From Ketobacter sp964016105 (GTDB lineage Bacteria > Pseudomonadota > Gammaproteobacteria > Pseudomonadales > Ketobacteraceae): a stretch of 64,000 nucleotides of DNA. Below the pieces are notes generated by a model. The model was not told the DNA's origin. It worked only from the letters and a program-made list of their open reading frames with translations, and searched no databases. The stretch is taken from assembly GCA_964016105.1 (NCBI GenBank), contig CAXHEX010000002.1:248001-312000 (forward strand). The letters run 5' to 3'. Shown in pieces: positions 9,608-17,886 of the stretch; within the stretch, counting starts at the first letter, position 1, and each line of letters opens with the position of its first letter. The position numbers and the translations under genes are program-made.

Positions 9608-9937
9608 TGCAGACCACCGTGTCGAGTTAGGACACTATCTGTAATGACGCAAATCTGCAAAGAACGCATGACGACATGTATTGGTTTGCAACTGGCGGGT
9701 TGGGCCAAGTGCGCTTTCAGATAGTTCGGTTTTACCGACAGCCCTAGGGTTAAAAATCAACCTGCACCCGCTTTTTGAGCGGAGCAAGGAAACCGACAGG
9801 ACTGACCAAACGTTATTAAGCCAGTCCCGTAATTCCCACCATCAAGTGTAGCGTCTTTTTGGTGCACCGCCTAAAGGGAATCGCTTAGGCGGCTAAGACG
9901 TCAAAATTATATAGCTATTTGTCCAATAAACAAACGC
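9608..9937. other. 330-bp sdhB-sucA gap with a long imperfect hairpin
   Basis: No gene is visible here. At 9852-9900 a compound hairpin is formed by CGTCTT/AAGACG (outer) and a perfect CCGCCTAA/TTAGGCGG inner stem (9867-9874 with 9885-9892). No U-tract follows on the minus strand. A smaller TCGGT/ACCGA repeat lies at 9726-9738. The gap probably contains the 3' end of the sdh message, a processing or attenuation structure and the leader or promoter of sucA. I could not identify a convincing sucA promoter by eye. Confidence 0.5.
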
Positions 9938-10645
9938 TTAAGTGCCCTGCTCAATCAACATTGAGCGGATATGCCCAATGGCTTTGGTTGGGTTAAGTCC
10001 TTTAGGACAAACACTGACGCAATTCATGATGCCATGACAGCGGAACAGGCTAAAGGGATCATCCAGATCAGACAATCGTTCTTTAGTCATAGTGTCCCGG
10101 CTATCGGCAATAAACCGGTATGCTTGCAACAAACCTGCTGGGCCAATGAACTTGTCCGGATTCCACCAGAACGAAGGACAGGAAGTGGAACAACAAGCGC
10201 ATAAAATACACTCATACAATCCATCCAATTTATCCCGCTCTTCTGGGGTTTGCAGACGCTCTATTGCCGGCGCGGGCGTGTTATTCACCAAATAAGGCTT
10301 AATTTTCTCATACTGGTTATAAAACATAGTCATATCCACAACCAGATCGCGAATAACCGGTAAGCCTGGCAACGGGCGAAGCACCAGCTTGCCACTGCCC
10401 TGAGTCGCTTCCGAAATTGAAGTGATACAGGCCAATCCGTTTTTACCGTTGATGTTCATACCATCGGAACCGCACACACCTTCTCGACAGGAGCGTCGGT
10501 ACGCCATGGTGGCGTCTTTTTCTTTCACTAAAGCTAAGACGTCTAACACCATCAAATCCTTACCACCGGTATCGATCTGATAGTCCTTCATGAACGGCTC
10601 GGAATCCGTATCTGGGTTGTAGCGATAAACACTAACCTGCAACAT
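9938..10645 (-). CDS. sdhB: Succinate dehydrogenase iron-sulfur subunit
   Basis: The 235-residue protein carries all three cluster-binding regions. The [2Fe-2S] site is SCREGVCGSDGMNINGKNGL near residue 53. The [4Fe-4S] site is CILCACCSTSCP near residue 147, and the [3Fe-4S] site is FRCHGIMNCVSVCPKGLNP near residue 203. It passes electrons from the SdhA flavin to the membrane quinone site. It follows sdhA with an 11-bp gap. Confidence 0.98.
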   Translation of the reverse strand: MLQVSVYRYNPDTDSEPFMKDYQIDTGGKDLMVLDVLALVKEKDATMAYRRSCREGVCGSDGMNINGKNGLACITSISEATQGSGKLVLRPLPGLPVIRDLVVDMTMFYNQYEKIKPYLVNNTPAPAIERLQTPEERDKLDGLYECILCACCSTSCPSFWWNPDKFIGPAGLLQAYRFIADSRDTMTKERLSDLDDPFSLFRCHGIMNCVSVCPKGLNPTKAIGHIRSMLIEQGT

Positions 10646-10656
10646 GATTAATCACC

Positions 10657-12426
10657 TTAGTAAGTACGAACCTTGGGCTGGAATGTTTCTACCTGCTTGG
10701 GCGCAAAATTAACTTCACGCTTGCTCAGGGTCTTGGTGGTTGGGTCATAAATAGAATGAGCTAACCAATTCTCGTCGTCACGATCAGGGAAGTCGTAACG
10801 GCTGTGAGCACCTCGGCTTTCTTTACGACCTTCCGCAGCAATGGCGGTGGCCTCTGCCACTTCAAGCAAATTATCCAATTCAAGCGCTTCAATGCGCGCA
10901 GTGTTAAATGCTTTGCTCTTATCTTCGAGGAACGTATTGCCGATACGCTCACGTAATTCTTCCAGCTTTTTAACGCCTTCCACCATCATATCGCCTTTAC
11001 GGAAAACACCGAAAGCGTTCTGCATATTGGTCTGAAGCGCCTTGCGCATTTCGGGAACGCTCTCACCCGTGCGGGAGCTTTCCAAACGATTCAAGCGTGT
11101 TTCCGCCTTCTCCAAATCAGACACACTGGTGTCTCTGTGTTCAACGCCGTCTTTAAGGGCTTGCTCAATGAACATACCCGCAGACCGGCCAAACACCACC
11201 AAGTCCAGTAGAGAATTACCACCCAAGCGGTTAGCACCGTGCACAGAAACACAGGCAACTTCACCTACCGCATAGAGCCCGTCTATGATCTTATCTTCGC
11301 CGCTACTATCCCGAGTAAGGGCCTGTCCATGTATATTGGTGGGGATACCACCCATCATGTAATGGCAGGTGGGTACAACGGGGATGGGCACTTTAACCGG
11401 GTCAGATGCCGCAAATGTGATAGCAAGCTCACAGATACCAGGTAGACGCTTGTGAAGAACTTCTTCTCCCAGGTGATCCAACTTCAAATACACGTGATCA
11501 CCTTCTGGACCACAGCCGCGACCATCGAGGATTTCCTGCATCATTGAACGGGCCACAACGTCCCGGCCCGCCAGATCCTTGGCATTTGGGGCATAACGCT
11601 CCATAAAACGCTCGCCATCTTTATTTACAAGATAGCCACCCTCGCCTCGGCAACCTTCGGTTACCAACACACCGGCTCCCGCGATACCGGTGGGATGGAA
11701 CTGCCACATCTCGATATCTTGAACTGGGAAACCTGCCCGCAATGCCATGCCCACACCATCACCCGTGTTGATCAAAGCATTGGTGGTGGAAGCATAGATA
11801 CGCCCAGAACCGCCCGTGGCAAACACAGTGGCTTTTGACTTAAAGTAGACCGCTTCGCCTGTCTCCATGGATATGGCGATAACACCGGTCACTGCATTGT
11901 CCTGGTTTGTTACCAGCTCAACTGCATACCACTCGTTATAGAAGTTGGTTTTGCAAGCAACATTCTGCTGATACAGCGTGTGTAACAGGGCGTGACCAGT
12001 TCGGTCCGCTGCGGCACAGGTTCGAGCGGCTTGACCGCCTTCACCGAAATTTTTTGATTGTCCACCAAAGGGACGCTGGTATATGCGCCCCTCTTCCGTT
12101 CTGGAGAAAGGCAAACCCATGTGATCCAGTTCGAAAACCGCCTCAGGTCCCACACTGCACATGTATTCAATGGCATCCTGATCACCAATATAATCAGAGC
12201 CTTTAACGGTGTCATACATGTGCCAACGCCAATCATCGTTAGGATCCGCACTGGCAATGGCGCAAGTGATCCCGCCCTGGGCAGAAACCGTATGAGAACG
12301 AGTGGGAAAGACTTTAGAAATCAGCGCGGTCTTTTGCCCTGACTGAGCCAGCTGCAGTGCGGCTCGCATACCAGCACCACCGCCACCGACGATAACGGCA
12401 TCAAAAGTTAATGTACGTAATGTCAT
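10657..12426 (-). CDS. sdhA: Succinate dehydrogenase flavoprotein subunit
   Basis: The 589-residue protein begins with the FAD Rossmann motif VVGGGGAGMRAAL. The covalent FAD-histidine region is TRSHTVSAQGGI near residue 43. Catalytic segments include QFHPTGIAG near residue 241, the active-site RDVVARSM region near residue 286, TCHYMMGGIPTN near residue 353 and GANRLGGNSLLDLVVFGR near residue 397. It oxidises succinate to fumarate at the inner face of the cytoplasmic membrane. It follows sdhD with a 3-bp gap. Confidence 0.98.
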   Translation of the reverse strand: MTLRTLTFDAVIVGGGGAGMRAALQLAQSGQKTALISKVFPTRSHTVSAQGGITCAIASADPNDDWRWHMYDTVKGSDYIGDQDAIEYMCSVGPEAVFELDHMGLPFSRTEEGRIYQRPFGGQSKNFGEGGQAARTCAAADRTGHALLHTLYQQNVACKTNFYNEWYAVELVTNQDNAVTGVIAISMETGEAVYFKSKATVFATGGSGRIYASTTNALINTGDGVGMALRAGFPVQDIEMWQFHPTGIAGAGVLVTEGCRGEGGYLVNKDGERFMERYAPNAKDLAGRDVVARSMMQEILDGRGCGPEGDHVYLKLDHLGEEVLHKRLPGICELAITFAASDPVKVPIPVVPTCHYMMGGIPTNIHGQALTRDSSGEDKIIDGLYAVGEVACVSVHGANRLGGNSLLDLVVFGRSAGMFIEQALKDGVEHRDTSVSDLEKAETRLNRLESSRTGESVPEMRKALQTNMQNAFGVFRKGDMMVEGVKKLEELRERIGNTFLEDKSKAFNTARIEALELDNLLEVAEATAIAAEGRKESRGAHSRYDFPDRDDENWLAHSIYDPTTKTLSKREVNFAPKQVETFQPKVRTY

Positions 12427-12429
12427 CGC

Positions 12430-12804
12430 TTAAATACCCCACAAAATCTGAATGCCCCAGACCACATACACTACGGTAACCAGTGCACACACCGCCTGAA
12501 AAATGAGACGAAACGCCGTTCCCTTAGCACCAAGCTGTCTTACGGTCAGGTAGTCCGTTGAAATAGACCACAGACCGATCCAGGCGTGGGCTGCCATGGA
12601 TACCAGAGCAATAAGAGAAAAGATGCGCATGGCGTTACAGGTCATGAAATCTTGCCACTCAACAAAAGACACATCGGGAGTGAACACCAAGAAAAAAACC
12701 ACGGTTAAAAAATACGCAGCCAAAACAACCGCTGTTACTCGCTGGACAATCCAGTCGGAAAGTCCGTTCTTACCAAAACTGGTTACGCTGGTTACCATAC
12801 CCAA
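12430..12804 (-). CDS. sdhD: Succinate dehydrogenase membrane anchor subunit SdhD
   Basis: The 124-residue hydrophobic protein has three predicted membrane helices. The heme-ligand histidine lies in SMAAHAWIGLW near residue 70, and the quinone-site Asp-Tyr lies in STDYL just after it. The N-terminal GLSDWIVQRVTAVVL segment is typical of gammaproteobacterial SdhD. It overlaps sdhC by 13 bp, which indicates translational coupling. Confidence 0.94.
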   Translation of the reverse strand: MGMVTSVTSFGKNGLSDWIVQRVTAVVLAAYFLTVVFFLVFTPDVSFVEWQDFMTCNAMRIFSLIALVSMAAHAWIGLWSISTDYLTVRQLGAKGTAFRLIFQAVCALVTVVYVVWGIQILWGI

Positions 12805-13178
12805 ATCCCCGCCAACAAAATCAGCACTGCAGAAACACCAATCACCACTTTCGCAAGCAGGTTGGCACCTTCAAGGGTTTCGAAATACCCGAAATCCATA
12901 AGCAAATGACGAATCCCAGCCACCAAGTGATAGATGAAACCAGCAAGGATGGCCCATAAGATGAGTTTTGGGAAAAAACCATCTAGACATTCCTTCAAAT
13001 GATTGAAAGACTCTTCGCTTTCCAATGACATGCCCAACCCCCAAATAAGGAAGGCCATACCGGCGAAAATCGCTATACCTGAAATACGGTGTGTAATAGA
13101 CGTAATAGCAGGCAGCGGTAGCTTGATCGTCGAGATATCAAGATTAACAGGACGTTGATTTTTCACGGCACTTACCAC
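12792..13178 (-). CDS. sdhC: Succinate dehydrogenase cytochrome b556 subunit SdhC
   Basis: The 128-residue protein has three membrane helices. It shows the SdhC signature NQRPVNLD near the N-terminus, SITHRISG near residue 28 (quinone-site Ser and Arg) and the heme-ligand histidine in HLVAGIRHLLMD near residue 84. The start shown is a GTG. A second in-frame GTG at 13166 gives an N-terminus closer to Pseudomonas SdhC (MKNQRP...) and may be the true start. It is the first gene of the minus-strand TCA transcript, about 110 bp from the predicted promoter. Confidence 0.93.
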   Translation of the reverse strand: MVSAVKNQRPVNLDISTIKLPLPAITSITHRISGIAIFAGMAFLIWGLGMSLESEESFNHLKECLDGFFPKLILWAILAGFIYHLVAGIRHLLMDFGYFETLEGANLLAKVVIGVSAVLILLAGIWVW

Positions 13179-13291
13179 TGTGACTGAGGCTCCAAGTGGA
13201 GCGTTGAAGGAACACCCATGAACAATAAGGCAGGAAAATTAACGAGTTAGGTAACTCCCGAATTCCGCACCCCTCTCTCATTCGGGGCCGA

Positions 13292-13320
13292 AGTATAGTC
13301 TTATCAATTTCGAAATACAA
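13292..13320 (-). promoter_or_regulatory. Predicted sigma-70 promoter of sdhCDAB
   Basis: On the minus strand, TTGTAT (13320-13315) is followed by a 17-bp spacer and TATACT (13297-13292). This gives a 5/6 match at -10 with ideal spacing. The resulting leader to sdhC is about 110 nt. No operator could be assigned. Confidence 0.55.
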
Positions 13321-13720
13321 TCAGACAATGGTCAGGGTCAACCTTGTAATACAACCAGTTATAGTGTTCCCGCCAATCCCATTCCGATTAATGCACTATA
13401 ATGGGATAGGTTGCAGACCATCGAGTCAATTAAGTGCATTTTACTCTTCTGAGTCTGAAATAAATTGACAAACTTTTCGTGAGTGATTAGCTTTGGCCAC
13501 CACCGTAACTTAGGTCGTACTGGGCTTATGTTATTGTGCCCACGAAAACCTTGAATCAACCCAGTTGGACGCGGTGCTTTTTAGTACCCCGAACAATAAA
13601 CATTCAAGCTCCGCATTGACGAGCACGTAGGTTAAAGATCCAGCTAAGCGAAAAGGATCTTTAAATTATCACGCATGATTCTTGCTTGATGAGCCTACCT
13701 ACCGAGTACAGGAGAGTATT
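13321..13720. other. gltA-side half of the divergent sdhC-gltA regulatory region
   Basis: No credible gene lies in the 542 bp between sdhC and gltA. In this half an exact TTGACA occurs at 13465-13470 but lacks a good -10 at 16-18 bp. A perfect 10-bp inverted repeat (TTAAAGATCC / GGATCTTTAA, 13632-13641 and 13655-13664, 13-base loop) lies 56 bp before the gltA start. It could be an operator or a leader-RNA hairpin. The gltA ribosome-binding site AGGAGA is at 13710-13715. Confidence 0.5.
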
Positions 13721-15001
13721 ATGGCTGAGAAAAGCGCTCAGTTAATCTTAGGCGACACCAAACTAGACCTTCCCATTTACTCCGGCACCATTGGTCCGGA
13801 TGTGATAGATGTTGGCCAATTAACCGGTAATGGCGTGTTTACCTACGACCCAGGTTTTGTATCCACCGCTTCCTGCGAATCCAAAATCACTTTTATAGAC
13901 GGTGGCAAAGGGGTTCTGCTACACCGGGGCTACCCAATTGATCAACTGGCTGAAGACTCGGATTATTTGGAAGTGTGTTACCTGCTCCTCTACGGGGAGT
14001 TACCCAATGCCGCAGAGAAAGAAACCTTCGTTCGAACCATTCACAACCACACCATGCTGCATGAGCAATTCCGAAACTTTTACCAGGGTTTCCGTAGAGA
14101 CGCTCACCCCATGGCAATAATGTGTGGTGTCGTTGGTGCCCTCTCCGCTTTCTATCATGACTCTCTGGAAATCTCGGACGAAAGACACCGAGAAGTGGCT
14201 GCTTTCCGCTTAATCGCCAAAATGCCCACAATGGCGGCGATGTGCTACAAGTACACCCTTGGTCAACCTTTCATGTACCCTCGCAATGATCTCAGCTACT
14301 CGGAAAACTTCTTGTACATGATGTTTGGCGTACCATGCGAAGACTATGAAGTGAATCCCGTGATAGCCAAGGCCATGGATAAGATATTTATTCTGCACGC
14401 TGATCACGAGCAAAATGCTTCTACTTCAACGGTTCGCCTGGCAGGCTCATCCGGCGCCAACCCGTTTGCTTGTATCGCCGCCGGCATCACTGCGCTTTGG
14501 GGCCCTGCCCATGGCGGCGCCAACGAAGCAGTTTTAAAAATGCTCGAAGAAATTGGCGACGTTTCAAACGTAGATAAGTTTGTAGCCAAAGCAAAAGACA
14601 AAAACGATCCGTTCCGCTTAATGGGCTTTGGTCATCGTGTTTACAAAAATTACGACCCTCGGGCCACTGTGATGCGCGAAACCTGCCACGAAGTGCTTAA
14701 AGAGCTCAACATTAAAGATCCATTGCTAGAACTGGCAATGAAGCTGGAAGACATTGCGCGCTCCGACAGCTACTTCGTTGAGAAAAAGCTGTACCCCAAT
14801 GTGGATTTCTACTCTGGTATCATCCTCAAGGCTATTGGAATCCCCACCAGCATGTTCACAGTAATCTTTGCCCTTGCTAGAACCGTTGGCTGGATCGCTC
14901 ACTGGAACGAGATGATCAGTGGCTCCTATCGAATTGGTCGCCCTCGTCAACTTTACACGGGTTCGCCAAAGCGGGATTTTGTACCCTTGGACAAGCGATA
15001 G
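13721..15001 (+). CDS. gltA: Citrate synthase, type II
   Basis: The enzyme condenses oxaloacetate with acetyl-CoA at TCA entry. I chose the ATG at 13721 because AGGAGA lies 5 bp upstream and the protein then starts MAEKSAQLILG, the usual GltA N-terminus. The longer frame from 13682 adds 13 residues without family similarity. The resulting protein is 426 residues long. Active-site histidines lie in WGPAHGGANEAVL near residue 264 and MGFGHRVYKNYDPRA near residue 303. The catalytic aspartate is in VDFYSGIIL near residue 361. It is transcribed divergently from sdhCDAB and ends at a strong terminator. Confidence 0.97.
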   Translation: MAEKSAQLILGDTKLDLPIYSGTIGPDVIDVGQLTGNGVFTYDPGFVSTASCESKITFIDGGKGVLLHRGYPIDQLAEDSDYLEVCYLLLYGELPNAAEKETFVRTIHNHTMLHEQFRNFYQGFRRDAHPMAIMCGVVGALSAFYHDSLEISDERHREVAAFRLIAKMPTMAAMCYKYTLGQPFMYPRNDLSYSENFLYMMFGVPCEDYEVNPVIAKAMDKIFILHADHEQNASTSTVRLAGSSGANPFACIAAGITALWGPAHGGANEAVLKMLEEIGDVSNVDKFVAKAKDKNDPFRLMGFGHRVYKNYDPRATVMRETCHEVLKELNIKDPLLELAMKLEDIARSDSYFVEKKLYPNVDFYSGIILKAIGIPTSMFTVIFALARTVGWIAHWNEMISGSYRIGRPRQLYTGSPKRDFVPLDKR

Positions 15002-15027
15002 TAAACTGATCTACTTTAGGTCTACGG

Positions 15028-15055
15028 AAAAGGCTGCTTCGGCAGCCTTTTTTAA
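15028..15055 (+). terminator. Intrinsic terminator of gltA
   Basis: A perfect 10-bp stem (15028-15037 with 15042-15051) is capped by a TTCG tetraloop and merges into a six-T run. This is a textbook rho-independent terminator, 27 bp past the gltA stop. Confidence 0.93.
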
Positions 15056-15086
15056 TTTCCAAAATCATAATAAGGGAGTTTAAGCC

Positions 15087-15965
15087 ATGGCTATTGAAAA
15101 GTTGAAGCTGGGGTTTGTGGGGCTTGGAGTAATGGGTTATCCCATGGCCGGTCACCTTTCTAAAGCCGGCCATGAAGTCACGGTGTACAACCGTACCTTA
15201 GAAAAAGCGATAAAATGGTCAGACAGCTTCACAGGAGCAACGGCCCCCACTCCGGCCCAAGCTGCAAAAGATGCGGACGTGGTTTTTTGTTGCGTGGGAA
15301 ATGATGACGACCTTCGCCAAGTGGTTTCAGGGGAGCAAGGCATACTCAGCTCCATACAAGCGGGAGCGATACTGGTGGATCACACCACCGCTTCGGCGCG
15401 CGTGGCCAGAGAGCTAGCACAACAACTGAAACAAAATGGTGCAGGCTTTGTGGATGCACCCGTTTCCGGAGGCCAGGCCGGCGCAGAGAATGGCCAGCTA
15501 ACCATCATGTGCGGAGCTGAGAAAGCAACATTCGATTTGGTAGCACCGGTGCTGAACACCTACGCCAGACAAGTTAGCCTTATGGGCCCTGTAGGCAGTG
15601 GTCAGCTCACCAAAATGGTAAATCAAATCTGCATTGCTGGCTTGGTACAAAGCCTGGCGGAAGGGGTTCAATTTGCCCAAAATGCCAATCTGGATGTGGA
15701 AAAGGTATTTGATGTGATCGGCAAAGGAGCTGCCCAATCATGGCAAATGGACAACCGCCACAAAACCATGAATCAGGATGCCTATGACCATGGGTTTGCG
15801 GTGGATTGGATGCGCAAGGATTTGGATATATGCCTGGAAGAAGCACAGGCTAACGGGTCCCACCTACCTATCGCCGCCCTGGTGGATCAGTTTTATTCCG
15901 AAGTGCAGCAGATGGGTGGTGGTCGCTGGGACACCTCCAGCTTGTTGAAGCGTCTTAAACGCTAG
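15087..15965 (+). CDS. NAD(P)-dependent beta-hydroxyacid dehydrogenase (GarR/3-HIBADH family)
   Basis: The 292-residue protein has the classic family layout. The N-terminal NAD(P) loop is GFVGLGVMGYPMAGHL (residues 9-24). The substrate-binding signature is DAPVSGGQAGAENGQL near residue 125. The catalytic lysine motif is GSGQLTKMVNQ near residue 171. Members reduce tartronate semialdehyde or oxidise 3-hydroxyisobutyrate and related acids; the substrate cannot be told from sequence alone. A ribosome-binding site (AAGGGAG) precedes the ATG. It stands alone between the gltA terminator and the converging tad locus. Confidence 0.9.
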   Translation: MAIEKLKLGFVGLGVMGYPMAGHLSKAGHEVTVYNRTLEKAIKWSDSFTGATAPTPAQAAKDADVVFCCVGNDDDLRQVVSGEQGILSSIQAGAILVDHTTASARVARELAQQLKQNGAGFVDAPVSGGQAGAENGQLTIMCGAEKATFDLVAPVLNTYARQVSLMGPVGSGQLTKMVNQICIAGLVQSLAEGVQFAQNANLDVEKVFDVIGKGAAQSWQMDNRHKTMNQDAYDHGFAVDWMRKDLDICLEEAQANGSHLPIAALVDQFYSEVQQMGGGRWDTSSLLKRLKR

Positions 15966-15982
15966 GCCCTGTCAAAACAGAG

Positions 15983-16666
15983 CTAGCCACTGATATTGTC
16001 GGTGTTATCAAAGGTGCGCCTGGCTGGCACTTGCATGCGCACCGTTGCCACTGCAGAAATCTGCACACCGGCTTCGCCATCCGTGCCACCAGATAGTGAC
16101 GGCTGATTCACATCAAGACCGTTAGGATCCGACCCACTACCCATTCGAGTGGCAAAAGTAATTCGATTTAAAAATGGGACACCGCTATTGAAGGAATAGG
16201 TAACCCGAATTCGCAGTATGTTGGCATCCTGGATCGATGCGCCATCGCATAGTTGGGCTTGACTGCGAAGAGATAACCCATACAGTGGGATTTCACACAA
16301 ATCCACCACATCACAATCATTGGTGTTATAAGTGGGGCGTAAACCGCAACTGTTAAACATCTGCTGGGTTGGGTTTAATATTTGGATGGTAATAGCCGGA
16401 ACCCCACCCAAAGCACTGCCAAAGCGCGATGCGTCCATCCGCTTCTCCACTTCCTCTTCCATGGATTGAATATCCAATCCATTGGACGCTCCCATACGGG
16501 CAGCCATCAGTGCAGCGTATTCAAGGTTAGACTGCGCTTGAAAAACCAATCCCAAATGCACTATACCAAAGCCAAGGACCACGATAATTGGAAGCACCAG
16601 CAGGGTTTCCAGCATAGAAACACCAGCCTGTTTATTTAAGTTCAGTAAACGCGTTGTTGTTTTCAT
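15983..16666 (-). CDS. TadE-like pseudopilin
   Basis: The ATG at 16666 is preferred over the upstream TTG at 16690, because the longer form would overlap the phosphatase gene. The protein is about 227 residues. It has a short basic leader followed by the class III pseudopilin-like stretch AGVSMLETLLVLPIIVVLGF, with the conserved Glu shortly after the Gly. Such TadE/TadF-type minor pilins are processed by the TadV peptidase and help assemble Flp fibres. The C-terminal part has two cysteine pairs and is probably periplasmic. It is the last gene of the tad transcript and converges on 15087-15965 with a 17-bp gap. Confidence 0.75.
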   Translation of the reverse strand: MKTTTRLLNLNKQAGVSMLETLLVLPIIVVLGFGIVHLGLVFQAQSNLEYAALMAARMGASNGLDIQSMEEEVEKRMDASRFGSALGGVPAITIQILNPTQQMFNSCGLRPTYNTNDCDVVDLCEIPLYGLSLRSQAQLCDGASIQDANILRIRVTYSFNSGVPFLNRITFATRMGSGSDPNGLDVNQPSLSGGTDGEAGVQISAVATVRMQVPARRTFDNTDNISG

Positions 16667-16674
16667 TGTACAGC

Positions 16675-17349
16675 CTACCGATTGAGACAAAATATTATGG
16701 TCTTGTCATCCCGACCACCCATTTCTTCGCTGGCTACCATCAACTGACTGAGCCGATCCACCACACCCTTCTCGGTTTGGGTCAGGATCTCAAACATGAG
16801 CTGATCACTAATGACATCTGTAATACCATCGGTGACCAAGATCAATTCATCGCCGGGGACAAAGCGGTGCTTCTGCGCTTCAATTCGCACTTCACTTCGA
16901 AGCCCCACAGCGTTAGTGACCACGTTCTTAATGGTGTCGTCGGATTTCTTAACTGATTTGGTGTGATCTTGGGTGAGCTGGGTGAGGGTATTTTCGTTTA
17001 GAACATAAACCCGGCTGTCACCCACGTGCATGGTGAGGAGCTCATCCCCATTCACCAAAGCACAGGCCACGGTTGAAGCCATGCCATTGAGATTGGGATC
17101 TTGGGCAGCATCAAACACCAATTTGTTGGCGCTTTGTATGGCATGCTGCAACATCTCGGCATTAAGGGGCCCGTTGCCCGCAGCCATTCGATAGATGGCA
17201 TCAACCAGAGTGCGCGAGGCAAAATCTCCGGAAGGACCGCCGCCCACACCATCGGCCACAACGAACAAACCTTTGCTCGCCATTATCAGCAGGGCGTCTT
17301 CGTTATTTTCTGACTTTTCACCTTTAACACTTAAAGATAGTGGTCGCAT
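16675..17349 (-). CDS. PP2C-family Ser/Thr protein phosphatase
   Basis: This is a compact 224-residue PPM/PP2C phosphatase without signal peptide. The metal-binding motifs are all present: NNEDA near residue 16, VADGVGGGPSGD near residue 32, HVGDSRVYVL near residue 107, LVTDGITDVIS near residue 173 and GGRDDKTI near residue 213. It should dephosphorylate phospho-Thr/Ser in the cytoplasm. It lies inside the tad locus, next to a TPR lipoprotein and an FHA protein. A Ser/Thr kinase gene stands at the other end, so those proteins and FHA-TadA are the obvious candidate partners. Length and motif set resemble PppA/Stp1-type enzymes. Confidence 0.9.
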   Translation of the reverse strand: MRPLSLSVKGEKSENNEDALLIMASKGLFVVADGVGGGPSGDFASRTLVDAIYRMAAGNGPLNAEMLQHAIQSANKLVFDAAQDPNLNGMASTVACALVNGDELLTMHVGDSRVYVLNENTLTQLTQDHTKSVKKSDDTIKNVVTNAVGLRSEVRIEAQKHRFVPGDELILVTDGITDVISDQLMFEILTQTEKGVVDRLSQLMVASEEMGGRDDKTIIFCLNR

Positions 17350-17352
17350 TTT

Positions 17353-17886
17353 TTATTTTTTTAAGGCGCCGGCCAGAGCTTCCAGCGACCCAGGCCGAGG
17401 CGTCTTGCGGGCGACATTTTTTGGTGTAGTGAAGCTGTTTATATCAACAATTAACTTGGAGACTTTTGTCAAATCCGTGTCTTTATCCACCAGTGCAGCG
17501 TAATACTTGAAATGATTCTCGGCTTGCATCAAGCGGATATTGGCTAGATTGTAATGGGCCTTTTTATTTTTTGGATTGGCTTCGATGGCTTTGCTGAAGT
17601 AGGTGGCCGACAGATCGAATTCCCGCTGTTTGAATGCGATAGTACCGAGTCGGTAGAGCGCATTTTCTTCATCTTCTTTAAGTTCGAGCATGCCAGCAAA
17701 CTCAGCCTTGGCCTTATCAAGTTCTCCTTCCTTGTAATAGCCTTCCCCCACCTGATAACGTTGCTTCAGCAATTCGCGAAGCTGCGCCCTTTCAGCCTGA
17801 TTATCAATATTTCGAGGCCTTTCGATGCCAGTGGTTGCGCAGCCCCAAAGGCCGATACAAACGAGACAGACCAGAAAGCGTCTCAT
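17353..17886 (-). CDS. TPR lipoprotein (TadD-like)
   Basis: The 177-residue protein starts with a signal peptide and the lipobox LWGC (Cys16), so it is probably an outer-membrane or periplasmic lipoprotein. Two to three tetratricopeptide repeats follow (around residues 45-130), including AKAEFAGMLELKEDEENALY and the next repeat ending KAHYNLANIRL. TadD proteins of Flp pilus systems are TPR lipoproteins of this kind and help secretin assembly, but similarity is structural and not specific. It begins directly after the FHA protein gene with no gap. Confidence 0.75.
   Translation of the reverse strand: MRRFLVCLVCIGLWGCATTGIERPRNIDNQAERAQLRELLKQRYQVGEGYYKEGELDKAKAEFAGMLELKEDEENALYRLGTIAFKQREFDLSATYFSKAIEANPKNKKAHYNLANIRLMQAENHFKYYAALVDKDTDLTKVSKLIVDINSFTTPKNVARKTPRPGSLEALAGALKK

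Noticed and set aside
13359..13559. Possible 66-residue minus-strand gene in the sdhC-gltA space
   Set aside because: No ribosome-binding site, no recognisable features, and it overlaps the region expected to hold promoters.
13682..13720. Longer N-terminus for citrate synthase starting at 13682
   Set aside because: The extra 13 residues have no family similarity, and the ATG at 13721 has an AGGAGA site 5 bp upstream.
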